From NCBI RefSeq assembly GCF_030814655.1, contig NZ_JAUSVK010000001.1, positions 441,043 to 505,042 on the forward strand: a stretch of DNA of 64,000 nt. Direction: 5' to 3'. A program made the translations under genes and the position numbers. The notes beneath the pieces were generated by a model, which ran no database searches, was not told where the DNA came from, and was given only the letters and a program-made list of their open reading frames with translations. The DNA comes from Labrys monachus (lineage in GTDB: Bacteria; Pseudomonadota; Alphaproteobacteria; Rhizobiales; Labraceae). Shown here piece after piece: positions 1 to 8,145 of the stretch (positions are counted from its first letter, which is position 1; every line of letters starts with the position of its first letter).

Positions 1-51
1 TATGCGCTCGACGTTCTCGGGCACAAGATCAGCCGCAGGATCGAGGCCTGA
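1..51 (+). CDS. 3' end of an upstream gene, product unknown
   Basis: Reading frame 1 is open from the first base to a TGA at 49-51 and gives 16 residues ending in KISRRIEA. The basic tail followed by a stop just before a convergent gene fits the C-terminus of a gene starting left of the window, possibly a membrane transporter subunit, but the stretch is too short to identify. It could also be a chance open frame. Confidence 0.3.
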   Translation, partial: YALDVLGHKISRRIEA

Positions 52-93
52 GCACCGCCGGCCGCGGGCCGGACGGGCGCGCCGGCCGCCTTC

Positions 94-1566
94 CTATTGC
101 GAGACGATCTTCACCCGGTCGCCCGGCTTGAGCTGCGCCCCGGCGTCGAGGCCGTTGAGCACGAGGAAATGGTCGAGCTGGTCCTGCGGCTCGACCATGC
201 GGGACGAGAGCGACTGCAGCGTGTCGCCCGCCCGCACGGTGACGATGTCGATATGTTCGGGGTGGACGTTGCGCTGCTCCTCCGCCGTCATGCGCCGGAA
301 AGAGTTCGCCGTCTCCTGGAACAGCGCGTCCGTGGGGGCATCGAGGGTCCTCGCCGCGAGGATGAGGCGATAGACGTCGCCGTCGAAGCGGATGGCGTAG
401 AGGCGGAAGCTCCAGTCCTGGCCGCGGGCCAGGCCGGTGGCCGCCTCGCTGCCGTTGATGGTCACGGTGGTGATGGAGCCGGTGTCGACGCCGGTGATCC
501 AGCCCGAGCCCAGATAGGCCGAAAGCGACTGGCCCTCCTTGGGCTTGACCGTGTCGAGGCGCAGGGCCCGGCCGTTGCCGTCTATGCCGAGAATCGCCTG
601 GGGCGTGTTGTCGAGCGTGAAGTTGGCCGGCGCGGTGAAGGTGAAGCCCAGGCGGGGCTGCCAGAAGATGCGCCCCTGCGTATAGCCCTGGCCCGGATCC
701 TCGCCATAGGTCAGGCCGTCGATGACCGACAAATAGCGGTATCTGTCGTGCTCGCCCGCCCCGGGCGGCCCGAAGGCCTGCGCCTCCTGGTTCGCCTTGT
801 CGATGCGCTCGGGCGTCGAAGGATGGGTGCTGAGGAAGTCGGGCGTGGCCGGACGAGTGCGCGCTTCCACCTGCCGGCGCATGGACGTCAGGAAGCGGAC
901 CGCGCCGTAGGGATCGAAGCCGGCCTTGGCGATGGTGCGGATGCCGATCTGGTCGGCGTCGAGTTCCTGCTGGCGCGAGAAGCTCGCGAGGCTGATCTGC
1001 GCGCGCTGCTCGCTGGCCGAGGCGCCCGCCGTATTGTGCAGCACGTCGGTCATCACGCTGGAGACGAGCTGCGACTTACGCTCGAGATTGGCGCGGGCGA
1101 GGGCGTGCCGGGCCGAGACATGCGCCATCTCATGGGCGACGACGGCCGCGATCTCGGCGTCGTCATTGGCGAGCGCCAGAAGGCCGCGGGTGACGTAGAG
1201 CCGCCCCGACGGCAGGGCGAAAGCATTGATCGAGGAGGCGTTCAGCACGGTGAGGCGATAGGGGATGTCCGGCCTGTCGGACTGGGCCGCAAGGCGCTGG
1301 ACGAGGTCGTCGAGATAGCGGTCGAGGCCGGCGTTGCGATAAGCCCCGCCATAGGCGGCCAGCAGCCGGTCGCTTTCGCGGTCGTCCGCCGTGGGCGGCG
1401 CGATGACGCGCGGCGCTCCCACCGGCAGGGAGACCGGCGTGGCCTTGACGGACGGAGACGGAAGAGGGTCGTTGTCGCCGACCGAGGCGCAGGACGACAG
1501 GCCGAGCCCGACCATCAGCACGCCGAGCCTCAGCCAGACCCCACCTTTCGACATACGGACCCGCAT
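94..1566 (-). CDS. M48-family metalloprotease, lipoprotein, with C-terminal LysM-like domain
   Basis: A predicted envelope zinc protease of the M48 (BepA/LoiP-like) type, probably acting in outer-membrane or periplasmic protein quality control. The N-terminus is a signal peptide ending in LGLSSC, a lipobox, so a lipid anchor is expected. The zinc motif HEMAH lies near residues 144-148, and the third-ligand region follows at QELDADQIG. The last 50 residues (VRAGDTLQSL through LKPGDRVKI) look like a LysM peptidoglycan-binding module. I chose the ATG at 1566; an ATG at 1554 is also possible, and a TTG at 1590 is less likely. It lies 20 bp behind the SNase-like gene on the same strand, so the two are probably co-transcribed. 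The family call is firm; the substrate is unknown. Confidence 0.9.
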   Translation of the reverse strand: MRVRMSKGGVWLRLGVLMVGLGLSSCASVGDNDPLPSPSVKATPVSLPVGAPRVIAPPTADDRESDRLLAAYGGAYRNAGLDRYLDDLVQRLAAQSDRPDIPYRLTVLNASSINAFALPSGRLYVTRGLLALANDDAEIAAVVAHEMAHVSARHALARANLERKSQLVSSVMTDVLHNTAGASASEQRAQISLASFSRQQELDADQIGIRTIAKAGFDPYGAVRFLTSMRRQVEARTRPATPDFLSTHPSTPERIDKANQEAQAFGPPGAGEHDRYRYLSVIDGLTYGEDPGQGYTQGRIFWQPRLGFTFTAPANFTLDNTPQAILGIDGNGRALRLDTVKPKEGQSLSAYLGSGWITGVDTGSITTVTINGSEAATGLARGQDWSFRLYAIRFDGDVYRLILAARTLDAPTDALFQETANSFRRMTAEEQRNVHPEHIDIVTVRAGDTLQSLSSRMVEPQDQLDHFLVLNGLDAGAQLKPGDRVKIVSQ

Positions 1567-1586
1567 CCTGCTTGCGCCTCGCCCAC

Positions 1587-2348
1587 TCAATCGCTTCCCG
1601 GCGCAATGCGTTCGATCGCCGCCGGCTCGGTAATATCGATGCGCGGCCCGTCACGCATGGTGACGACGCCCCGCGCGCGGACGACGCTTCCCGTCAGCGC
1701 AGCCTGGCCAAGCCCGGCTGCCTCGAAGCGCGACCATTGCTTGCGGGGCACCGCAAGCGTCACATCCTCGCGCCACACCCTTCCAAAATCGATCCATACC
1801 GTCGTCTTGGTCATACCGATATGCTGAATGCGACCTCTCAAAATGGCGAAGCCATCCGCTTGGCGAGCAACAGATTCGGAAGCGTTCGCATCTGCGATTG
1901 CATAGCCCGGATCGGCCCAGAGGCCAAGACGGGCTTTTCGTGCATTTTCTTCCGCAGTCATTAATTGTCCGTAACAGGCCTCTTCGCCCGGAATCGGCCG
2001 GATGCGGGCCCTTCCCTGCGAGGCCAGGACGAGGGCGAGATCCTCTCCCTCCACATAAAGGCCCGCATGCAGGGCCCCGTGCCGATCGGGCGGGGCGGCC
2101 GACAGCAGGATGGCGTCTCGGCCGGCGAGCGCCGGCAGGCGCAGGGACGCCAGATCGAGACCGGCGATCTGGACCACGCGGCCATCGGCGAGCGTGAGGC
2201 GATTGTCGTCCCTCATGCCTGAAATCGTCACACTCTCGCCCATCCCCGCCGTAACTGCACAAGGATCCGCCAGAGCCCGGCAACTCGAGAGCGCGAGTGC
2301 TGTAACAATGGCCTGGATGCCTATTTTTTTGGCAGAACGAGCGCGCAT
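1587..2348 (-). CDS. SNase-like (thermonuclease-fold) exported protein
   Basis: About 253 residues with an N-terminal signal sequence. ALALSSC could be a lipobox, or cleavage could fall after RALA. The middle resembles a staphylococcal-nuclease domain: VTISGMRDDNRLTLADGR is followed by an EDLALVLASQGRARI strand-helix and a KARLGLW end. The usual catalytic arginine/aspartate positions in the first sheet look changed (QIAGLDLAS where active nucleases have RLxGIDxPE), so activity is doubtful. A second, OB-like segment fills the C-terminal 90 residues. The ATG at 2348 is preferred over a TTG at 2369 because GGAA sits 6 nt upstream. It precedes the M48 gene, a pairing that suggests a shared envelope role. 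Confidence 0.7.
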   Translation of the reverse strand: MRARSAKKIGIQAIVTALALSSCRALADPCAVTAGMGESVTISGMRDDNRLTLADGRVVQIAGLDLASLRLPALAGRDAILLSAAPPDRHGALHAGLYVEGEDLALVLASQGRARIRPIPGEEACYGQLMTAEENARKARLGLWADPGYAIADANASESVARQADGFAILRGRIQHIGMTKTTVWIDFGRVWREDVTLAVPRKQWSRFEAAGLGQAALTGSVVRARGVVTMRDGPRIDITEPAAIERIAPGSD

Positions 2349-2418
2349 CGATGATTCCGAAAGTGGCAAACGGCGATTTTTTCCTTGCTCATCATAATCT
2401 TAGCCTATGGGCTCGAGA

Positions 2419-2435
2419 TTGGCACGCCCCTTGAA
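2419..2435 (+). promoter_or_regulatory. Sigma-54-like (-24/-12) promoter for glnK-amtB
   Basis: TTGGCACGCCCCTTGAA matches the TGGCAC-N5-TTGC pattern with the GG and G(C/A) elements at the correct spacing; the -12 GC is GA here. It lies about 100 bp upstream of glnK. RpoN/NtrC control of glnK-amtB under nitrogen limitation is well known in proteobacteria. No NtrC site was resolved. Confidence 0.6.
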
Positions 2436-2490
2436 AGGAGAGGAGCAGGCCGCAGGAACGCCCTCTCTCGAGAAGCGCCTGTTGCGGTAA

Positions 2491-2877
<387 letters not shown>

Positions 2878-2918
2878 ACAGATTCCAGATAATAATTACG
2901 AAACAGGAACTTCGCTCA

Positions 2919-4253
2919 ATGGCCCTTTCCCGTTCCCTCAAATATGCGGTGCCCGCCTTCATCGCTGCTGCATTGCTGGCGATGCCGGCTCTCGCCCAGA
3001 CAGCGGCCGCGCCGGCTGCGCCGAAGATCGATACTGGCGACACCGCCTGGATGCTGACTTCCACCGCGCTCGTCCTGATGATGACGATTCCCGGCCTCGC
3101 GCTCTTCTATGGCGGCATGGTCCGTGGGAAGAACGTCCTGGCGACGCTGGGCCAGAGCTTCGCCTGCACGGCCCTGATCACCGTGCTGTGGATGGTCATC
3201 GGCTACAGCCTCGCCTTCACGGACGGCGGTTCGCACCAGGCCTATTTCGGCGGCTTCAGCTACGCCCTGCTGCGCCCGATGGGTGTGAACGTCACCAGCG
3301 CGCTGGCGCCGACGATTCCTGAATCGGTCTATATGTGCTTCCAGATGACCTTCGCGATCATCACGCCGGCCCTGATCGCAGGCGCCTTCGCCGATCGCAT
3401 GAAGTTCTCCGCCTTCCTGTGGTTCATGGGCCTGTGGCTGATCTTCGTCTACTGCCCGATCGCGCATTGGGTCTGGGGCGGCGGCCTGCTCGGCGGCGAC
3501 GGCGTGCTCGACTATGCCGGCGGCACCGTCGTGCATCTGAACGCCGGTACGGCGGCCCTCGTGAGCTGCCTCGTCATCGGCAAGCGCGTCGGCTACGGCA
3601 CCGAGAACATGGCGCCGCACAACCTCGTCCTCAGCCTCATCGGCGCTTCGCTGCTGTGGGTGGGCTGGTTCGGCTTCAACGCCGGCTCCGCCGTTACCTC
3701 GAACGTCAATGCCGGCATGGCCATGGCCGCGACCCAGATCGCCACCGCCGCCGCGTCGCTCGCCTGGATGTTCATCGAATGGATCGTGGCCAAGAAGCCC
3801 TCGATCCTCGGCATGATCTCGGGCGCCGTCGCCGGCCTCGTGGCGATCACGCCGGCTTCCGGCTTCGTCGACCCGACCGGCGCGCTCTGCATCGGCGTCC
3901 TGGCCGGCATCGTCTGCTACTTCTCGGCAGTGTGGATGAAGCGCGGCTTCGGCTATGACGACGCGCTCGACGCCTGGGGCGTCCATGGCGTCGGCGGTGC
4001 GCTCGGTGCCATCCTGACGGGCGTGTTCGCGTCCAACGCGATCAATTCCGCCGGCAAGGGCTGGCTGATGGACGGCAATTTCGGGCAGATCGGCATCCAG
4101 GCGATCGGCGTCGTCTACACCTTCGTCTATTGCGCCATCGTCACCTTCATCATCCTCAAGGCCATCGACTTCACCATCGGCCTGCGGGTGAGCAAGGAAG
4201 TGGAAGTCGAAGGTCTCGACATCAACCTTCACGGTGAGACCGTCCACGGCTGA
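2919..4253 (+). CDS. amtB: Ammonium transporter AmtB
   Basis: A 444-residue inner-membrane ammonium channel. The N-terminus is a cleavable signal peptide ending near AMPALAQ, followed by eleven hydrophobic segments. FYGGMVRGKN, the pore histidine region VVHLNAGTAALV and the second histidine region WGVHGVGGALG are all conserved. The frame is open well upstream through glnK, but the ATG at 2919 with AGGAA 10 nt before it and an immediate signal peptide is clearly the start. It forms an operon with glnK, whose product gates the channel, and is followed by a strong terminator. Confidence 0.97.
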   Translation: MALSRSLKYAVPAFIAAALLAMPALAQTAAAPAAPKIDTGDTAWMLTSTALVLMMTIPGLALFYGGMVRGKNVLATLGQSFACTALITVLWMVIGYSLAFTDGGSHQAYFGGFSYALLRPMGVNVTSALAPTIPESVYMCFQMTFAIITPALIAGAFADRMKFSAFLWFMGLWLIFVYCPIAHWVWGGGLLGGDGVLDYAGGTVVHLNAGTAALVSCLVIGKRVGYGTENMAPHNLVLSLIGASLLWVGWFGFNAGSAVTSNVNAGMAMAATQIATAAASLAWMFIEWIVAKKPSILGMISGAVAGLVAITPASGFVDPTGALCIGVLAGIVCYFSAVWMKRGFGYDDALDAWGVHGVGGALGAILTGVFASNAINSAGKGWLMDGNFGQIGIQAIGVVYTFVYCAIVTFIILKAIDFTIGLRVSKEVEVEGLDINLHGETVHG

Positions 4254-4275
4254 AGGCTGCACGCTTGAAACAACG

Positions 4276-4311
4276 AGAGGGCGCTTCGGAGCGAAGCGCC
4301 CTCTTCTTTTT
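4276..4311 (+). terminator. Rho-independent terminator after amtB
   Basis: A 13-bp perfect stem (AGAGGGCGCTTCG paired with CGAAGCGCCCTCT) with a GAG loop is followed by TCTTTTT. It ends the glnK-amtB operon. Confidence 0.93.
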
Positions 4312-4518
4312 GGAAATGCCACCGAGGCGGCGGGCGGGATACGCCTCCGGGTGTCGCAACACATCAAGCGCGGGATGCCGGCTTGCCCGGCGGAAAGACC
4401 GGCAAGATGGTGAATTTCAACGGAAAAAGCTTTACCGGCCAGTCAAAGCGACGGGTCGCGCGGCGTTTCCGGACGATGAAAACGAGGGGACGTCGCCCTG
4501 CTGTCATTTGATGTCGTT

Positions 4519-4548
4519 TGCAAGTCTCTTGCACGCCCCAATGCAAGA
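4519..4548. promoter_or_regulatory. Candidate operator with three TGCAAG half-sites
   Basis: TGCAAG (4519-4524), CTTGCA (4528-4533) and TGCAAGA (4542-4548) form two overlapping inverted repeats sharing the middle arm. The first, TGCAAG-TCT-CTTGCA, is typical of LacI-type operators in shape. It lies about 80 bp upstream of the ABC binding-protein gene. The remainder of the 313-bp gap (4312-4624) shows no coding potential and no clear -35/-10. Confidence 0.4.
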
Positions 4549-4624
4549 CACGATAGTGCGCACGTTGAACGCCCGGGTAACGGGCGCGGATTTTCATTCA
4601 GGCGAGCCGCAGGGAAAAGTGACT

Positions 4625-6190
4625 ATGAAGGGTAAGAGCTTTACGGAGCGTGGTTCGGGGCTGATCCTCGACCGGCGCGAATTGATGTTGGGCGCCGCGG
4701 CGCTCGGGTTGAGCTTCGGCGCTCTGGGAGGAGTGGCATCGGCAGCGGACGCGCCCAAGAAGGGCGGCACGCTGCGCCTGGGCATGGAAGGCGGCTCGGC
4801 TTCGGACAGCCTCGATCCGCGCACCTATGCCGATTCCGTCCCGATCTCCTTCGGCTACCAGATCTGGAACGGTCTCGTCGAAATCGATGCGGCGGGCAAT
4901 GCGACCGGCGAGCTGCTGGAAAGCTGGGAAGCCAAGCCCGGCGCCAAGGAGTGGATCTTCAATGTCCGCAAGGGCGTGACCTTCCATTCCGGCAAGACGC
5001 TCGACGCCGACGACGTGATCTATTCGATCAATCTCCACCGCGGCGACACCAAATCGGCGGCGAAGGATCTCCTCAGCTCCATCACCGACGTCAAGAAGCT
5101 CAGCCCGACGCAGATCCAGATCACGCTGAGCGACGGCAATATCGACCTTCCCTACAATCTCTCCGACTATCACGTCCTGTGCGTGCCGAACGGCTTCACC
5201 GACTTCTCCAAGCCCGACGGCACCGGCGCTTTCAAGCTGGTGAGCTTCGAGCCCGGCGTGCGCGTGCTGACCAAGAACACGGGCAATTACTGGAAGCCCG
5301 GCCGCGGCAATTTCGACTCGATCGAACTTCAATACATTCCGGATGCGACGGCGCGTCTCCAGGCGCTGCTGGCGGGCCAGGTCGACGCCATCAACCGCCT
5401 CGATCCCAAGACCGTCGAGATCCTCACGGCCTCCGCCGATACCAGCGTCGTGCAGAGCAAGGGCACCGGCAACCGCTTCGCCTTCGTGGCGCTGTGCGAC
5501 ACCGACCCCTACACCAACGCCGACCTGCGCTGGGCGCTGAAATACGGCATCGACCGCAAGAAGATCGTCGACACCATCTATCAGGGCTACGCCACCATCG
5601 GCAACGACACCACCATCTCGCCGTCCAACAAATACTATGCCAAGGACGTGCCGCAGACGCTGTACGACCCGGACAAGGCGCTGTCCTACTACAAGAAGGC
5701 CGGCAGCCCGAAGCTGGAGCTGAAAGTGTCGGAAGGCGCCTATAGCGGCGCGACCGATGCCGGCGTTCTCTACCAGGAAGCCATGAAGCAGGCCGGCATC
5801 GACCTCACCGTCACCCGCGTGTCCGGCGACGGCTACTGGTCCAACATCTGGCTGAAGGAGCCCTTCTGCGCCGTCTACTGGGGCGGCCGGCCGAACGTCG
5901 ATCTCCAGCTGTCGCAGACCTTCCTGTCGACCGCCAACTGGAACGACACGCATTGGAAGCGTCCGGAGTTCGACAAGGTGCTGACGGCCGCCCGCGTCGA
6001 GGCCGACGAGCCCAAGCGCATGCAGATGTATGCCGAGTGCCAGAAGATGATCCACGACGACGGCGGCATGGTCTGCTACGCGGTCGGCGACTATCTCGAC
6101 GGCTATTCCAAGAAGGTGATGGGTACCGCGCCCCACGCCCGCTACGACATGTGCGATCAGCGCATCGCGGAAAAGGGCTGGTTCGCCTGA
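4625..6190 (+). CDS. ABC transporter substrate-binding protein, peptide/nickel family 5
   Basis: A 521-residue periplasmic binding protein of the SBP_bac_5 (DppA/OppA-like) family. Residues 1-42 are a signal peptide with a twin-arginine pair (LDRRELMLG) ahead of a hydrophobic core, so Tat export is possible. The mature start KKGGTLRLGMEGG and the VRKGVTFHSGKTLDADDV segment are typical of the family. The ATG at 4625 is preceded by AGGGA at about 9 nt; longer in-frame starts upstream run through the amtB terminator and are rejected. It heads an importer operon with two permeases and a double ATPase. The ligand (peptide, opine, glycoside or other) cannot be told from sequence alone. Confidence 0.93.
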   Translation: MKGKSFTERGSGLILDRRELMLGAAALGLSFGALGGVASAADAPKKGGTLRLGMEGGSASDSLDPRTYADSVPISFGYQIWNGLVEIDAAGNATGELLESWEAKPGAKEWIFNVRKGVTFHSGKTLDADDVIYSINLHRGDTKSAAKDLLSSITDVKKLSPTQIQITLSDGNIDLPYNLSDYHVLCVPNGFTDFSKPDGTGAFKLVSFEPGVRVLTKNTGNYWKPGRGNFDSIELQYIPDATARLQALLAGQVDAINRLDPKTVEILTASADTSVVQSKGTGNRFAFVALCDTDPYTNADLRWALKYGIDRKKIVDTIYQGYATIGNDTTISPSNKYYAKDVPQTLYDPDKALSYYKKAGSPKLELKVSEGAYSGATDAGVLYQEAMKQAGIDLTVTRVSGDGYWSNIWLKEPFCAVYWGGRPNVDLQLSQTFLSTANWNDTHWKRPEFDKVLTAARVEADEPKRMQMYAECQKMIHDDGGMVCYAVGDYLDGYSKKVMGTAPHARYDMCDQRIAEKGWFA

Positions 6191-6196
6191 CGGACC

Positions 6197-6237
6197 AGAA
6201 GGGGCGAGCCGCATCGGGCTCGCCCCTTCTTCCTTTC
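6197..6237 (+). terminator. Hairpin between binding-protein and permease genes
   Basis: A 14-bp stem (AGAAGGGGCGAGCC with GGCTCGCCCCTTCT, six-base loop GCATCG) is followed by TCCTTTC. The T-tract is weak and the operon continues beyond it. It probably acts as a partial terminator or mRNA-stabilising hairpin that keeps binding protein in excess over permease. Confidence 0.7.
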
Positions 6238-6317
6238 AAGACGCCGAAGGCCGAGGCACGCGCGGGGGGCTGCGCCGTGCGTGCGCCTCCTTAATTTCCG
6301 TTGGAAAGGACGCCGTC

Positions 6318-7271
6318 GTGGCACGTCTCATTGCTTGGCGCATCTTCCAGGGAGTGGTGACGCTCTTCGCCATTTCCGTGATCATATTCCTGCTGACACT
6401 GGCGCTGCCGGGCGACGCGGCGACGGCGGTGCTCGGCCAGTCGGCCACGCCGGCGACGGTGGCTGCCTATCGGCACGACGTCGGCCTCGACCTGCCGCCC
6501 CTGACGCGCTACCTGTCCTGGCTGTGGAACGTGCTGGTCCATTTCGACTTCGGCAAGTCCTATACCAACCAGCGCGTCATCGTCGACGACCTGTGGCCGC
6601 GCTTCAAGAATACGATGTGGCTGGCCTCCTTCGCCACGCTGCTTTCCGTTCCGCTGGCGATCGTCACCGGCGTCACCTGCGCGATCACCGAGGGGCGCCT
6701 GTCCGACCGGGCCGCGAATATCGGCGCGCTCATCGCCATCTCCATGCCGGAATTCTTCGTCGGCGGCGTGCTCATCCTGCTCTTCACCGGCAAGGGCATG
6801 TGGTTCCCCCCGACCGCCAGCAACGTCACCGCGGACATGGGCTTCTGGGCACGGGTGTTCGCGACGTTCCTGCCCGCCGTCGCCATGACGTGCCTGGTCT
6901 GCGCGCATATGATGCGCATGACGCGCAACTCCGTGCTGTCGATCATGTCGACGCCCTATATCGAAATGGCCTTCCTGAAGGGCGTGAAGCGCAGCCGCGT
7001 CGTCGCCCGCCATGCCCTGCCGAACGCCGCTTCCCCGATCATTTCGGTGGTGGCGCTGAACATCGCCTATCTGGTGGTGGGCGTCGTGCTCGTCGAGAAG
7101 GTGTTCACCTATCCGGGCGTCGGCCAATACATGATCGACGCGGTCAGCAAGCGCGACATCCCGGTCATCCTGGCCTGCGGCCTGCTCTTCGCCGCGATCT
7201 TCATCATCCTGAACACCATCGCCGACGTCTTGGCGATCATCCTCAACCCGCGCCTGCGGCATCCACGGTAA
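6318..7271 (+). CDS. ABC transporter permease, DppB/OppB type
   Basis: A 317-residue inner-membrane permease. N-terminal TM helix AISVIIFLLTLALPGD is followed by a periplasmic loop and five more hydrophobic segments. The cytoplasmic coupling motif is EMAFLKGVKRSRVVARHALP (EAA-loop type). A GTG start at 6318 is supported by GGAAAGGA 7 nt upstream. It pairs with the next permease, whose start lies 10 bp after this stop, to form the heterodimeric channel served by the upstream binding protein and downstream ATPase. Confidence 0.93.
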   Translation: MARLIAWRIFQGVVTLFAISVIIFLLTLALPGDAATAVLGQSATPATVAAYRHDVGLDLPPLTRYLSWLWNVLVHFDFGKSYTNQRVIVDDLWPRFKNTMWLASFATLLSVPLAIVTGVTCAITEGRLSDRAANIGALIAISMPEFFVGGVLILLFTGKGMWFPPTASNVTADMGFWARVFATFLPAVAMTCLVCAHMMRMTRNSVLSIMSTPYIEMAFLKGVKRSRVVARHALPNAASPIISVVALNIAYLVVGVVLVEKVFTYPGVGQYMIDAVSKRDIPVILACGLLFAAIFIILNTIADVLAIILNPRLRHPR

Positions 7272-7281
7272 TGAGGGCGGC

Positions 7282-8136
7282 ATGAGAATCTTCGGACACA
7301 AAGCGCCCCCCACGGCCGTCATCGGCCTCGGCATCATCCTGCTCAACATCCTGGTGGCGCTCATCGGCCCGTCGCTGATGCGTTATTCCGACACCCAGAT
7401 CGTCGGCAAGATGTTCCAGGGCATCTCGGCGACGAGTTGGCTGGGCACGGACAGGATCGGCCGGGACATCCTGACCCGGCTGGTCTACGGCGCACGCCTG
7501 ACGATCGGCATCGCCCTCGTCACCACTCTCCTGTCCTTCGCCATCGGCATCACGCTGGGCCTGATCGCCGCGGTGACGGGCCGGTGGATCGACGTCGTCC
7601 TTTCCCGCCTGGTCGACATCGTCCTCTCCATTCCCTCGCTGATCTGGGCGCTGATCATCCTCGGTATTTTCGGCCAGTCGCTCACGTCGCTGGTCCTGAC
7701 CCTGGCCTTCCTCGATTCGACGCGCGTGTTCCGCCTGGCCCGTGCGCTGGGCATGAACCTGGCCGCACTCGATTTCGTGGAGGTGGCGCGGCTGCGCGGC
7801 GAGGGGCTCTGGTGGGTGGTGCGGCGCGAAATCCTGCCCAACGCCATGGCGCCCCTGCTGTCGGAATTCGGGCTGCGCTTCTGCTTCAACTTCCTGCTCA
7901 TCGCGGCCCTGAGCTTCCTCGGCCTCGGCGTGCCGCTGCCTTTGTCCGATTGGGGCGGCATGGTGCGCGACGACATGCAGAGCCTGGCGCTGCATCAGTC
8001 GGTTCCGTCGATGTTCTCGGCTTCGGCACTCTATCCCGCCGCTGCGATCGCCCTTCTGACCGTCGGCATCAATCTCGTGGTCGACTGGTTCCTGTCCATC
8101 GATGCCCGCCCCTCCGGCGCGCAGGCCGAACTGTAG
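7282..8136 (+). CDS. ABC transporter permease, DppC/OppC type
   Basis: A 284-residue second permease of the importer. It begins with a single N-terminal TM helix (VIGLGIILLNILVALIG), then GTDRIGRDILTRLVYGAR, the conserved GTDxxGRD motif of DppC proteins, then five TM helices with the coupling loop EVARLRGEGLWWVVRREILP. GAGGGCGGC precedes the ATG. The gap to the next gene is 9 bp, which indicates one operon. Confidence 0.93.
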   Translation: MRIFGHKAPPTAVIGLGIILLNILVALIGPSLMRYSDTQIVGKMFQGISATSWLGTDRIGRDILTRLVYGARLTIGIALVTTLLSFAIGITLGLIAAVTGRWIDVVLSRLVDIVLSIPSLIWALIILGIFGQSLTSLVLTLAFLDSTRVFRLARALGMNLAALDFVEVARLRGEGLWWVVRREILPNAMAPLLSEFGLRFCFNFLLIAALSFLGLGVPLPLSDWGGMVRDDMQSLALHQSVPSMFSASALYPAAAIALLTVGINLVVDWFLSIDARPSGAQAEL

Positions 8137-8145
8137 GGAGCTGAC

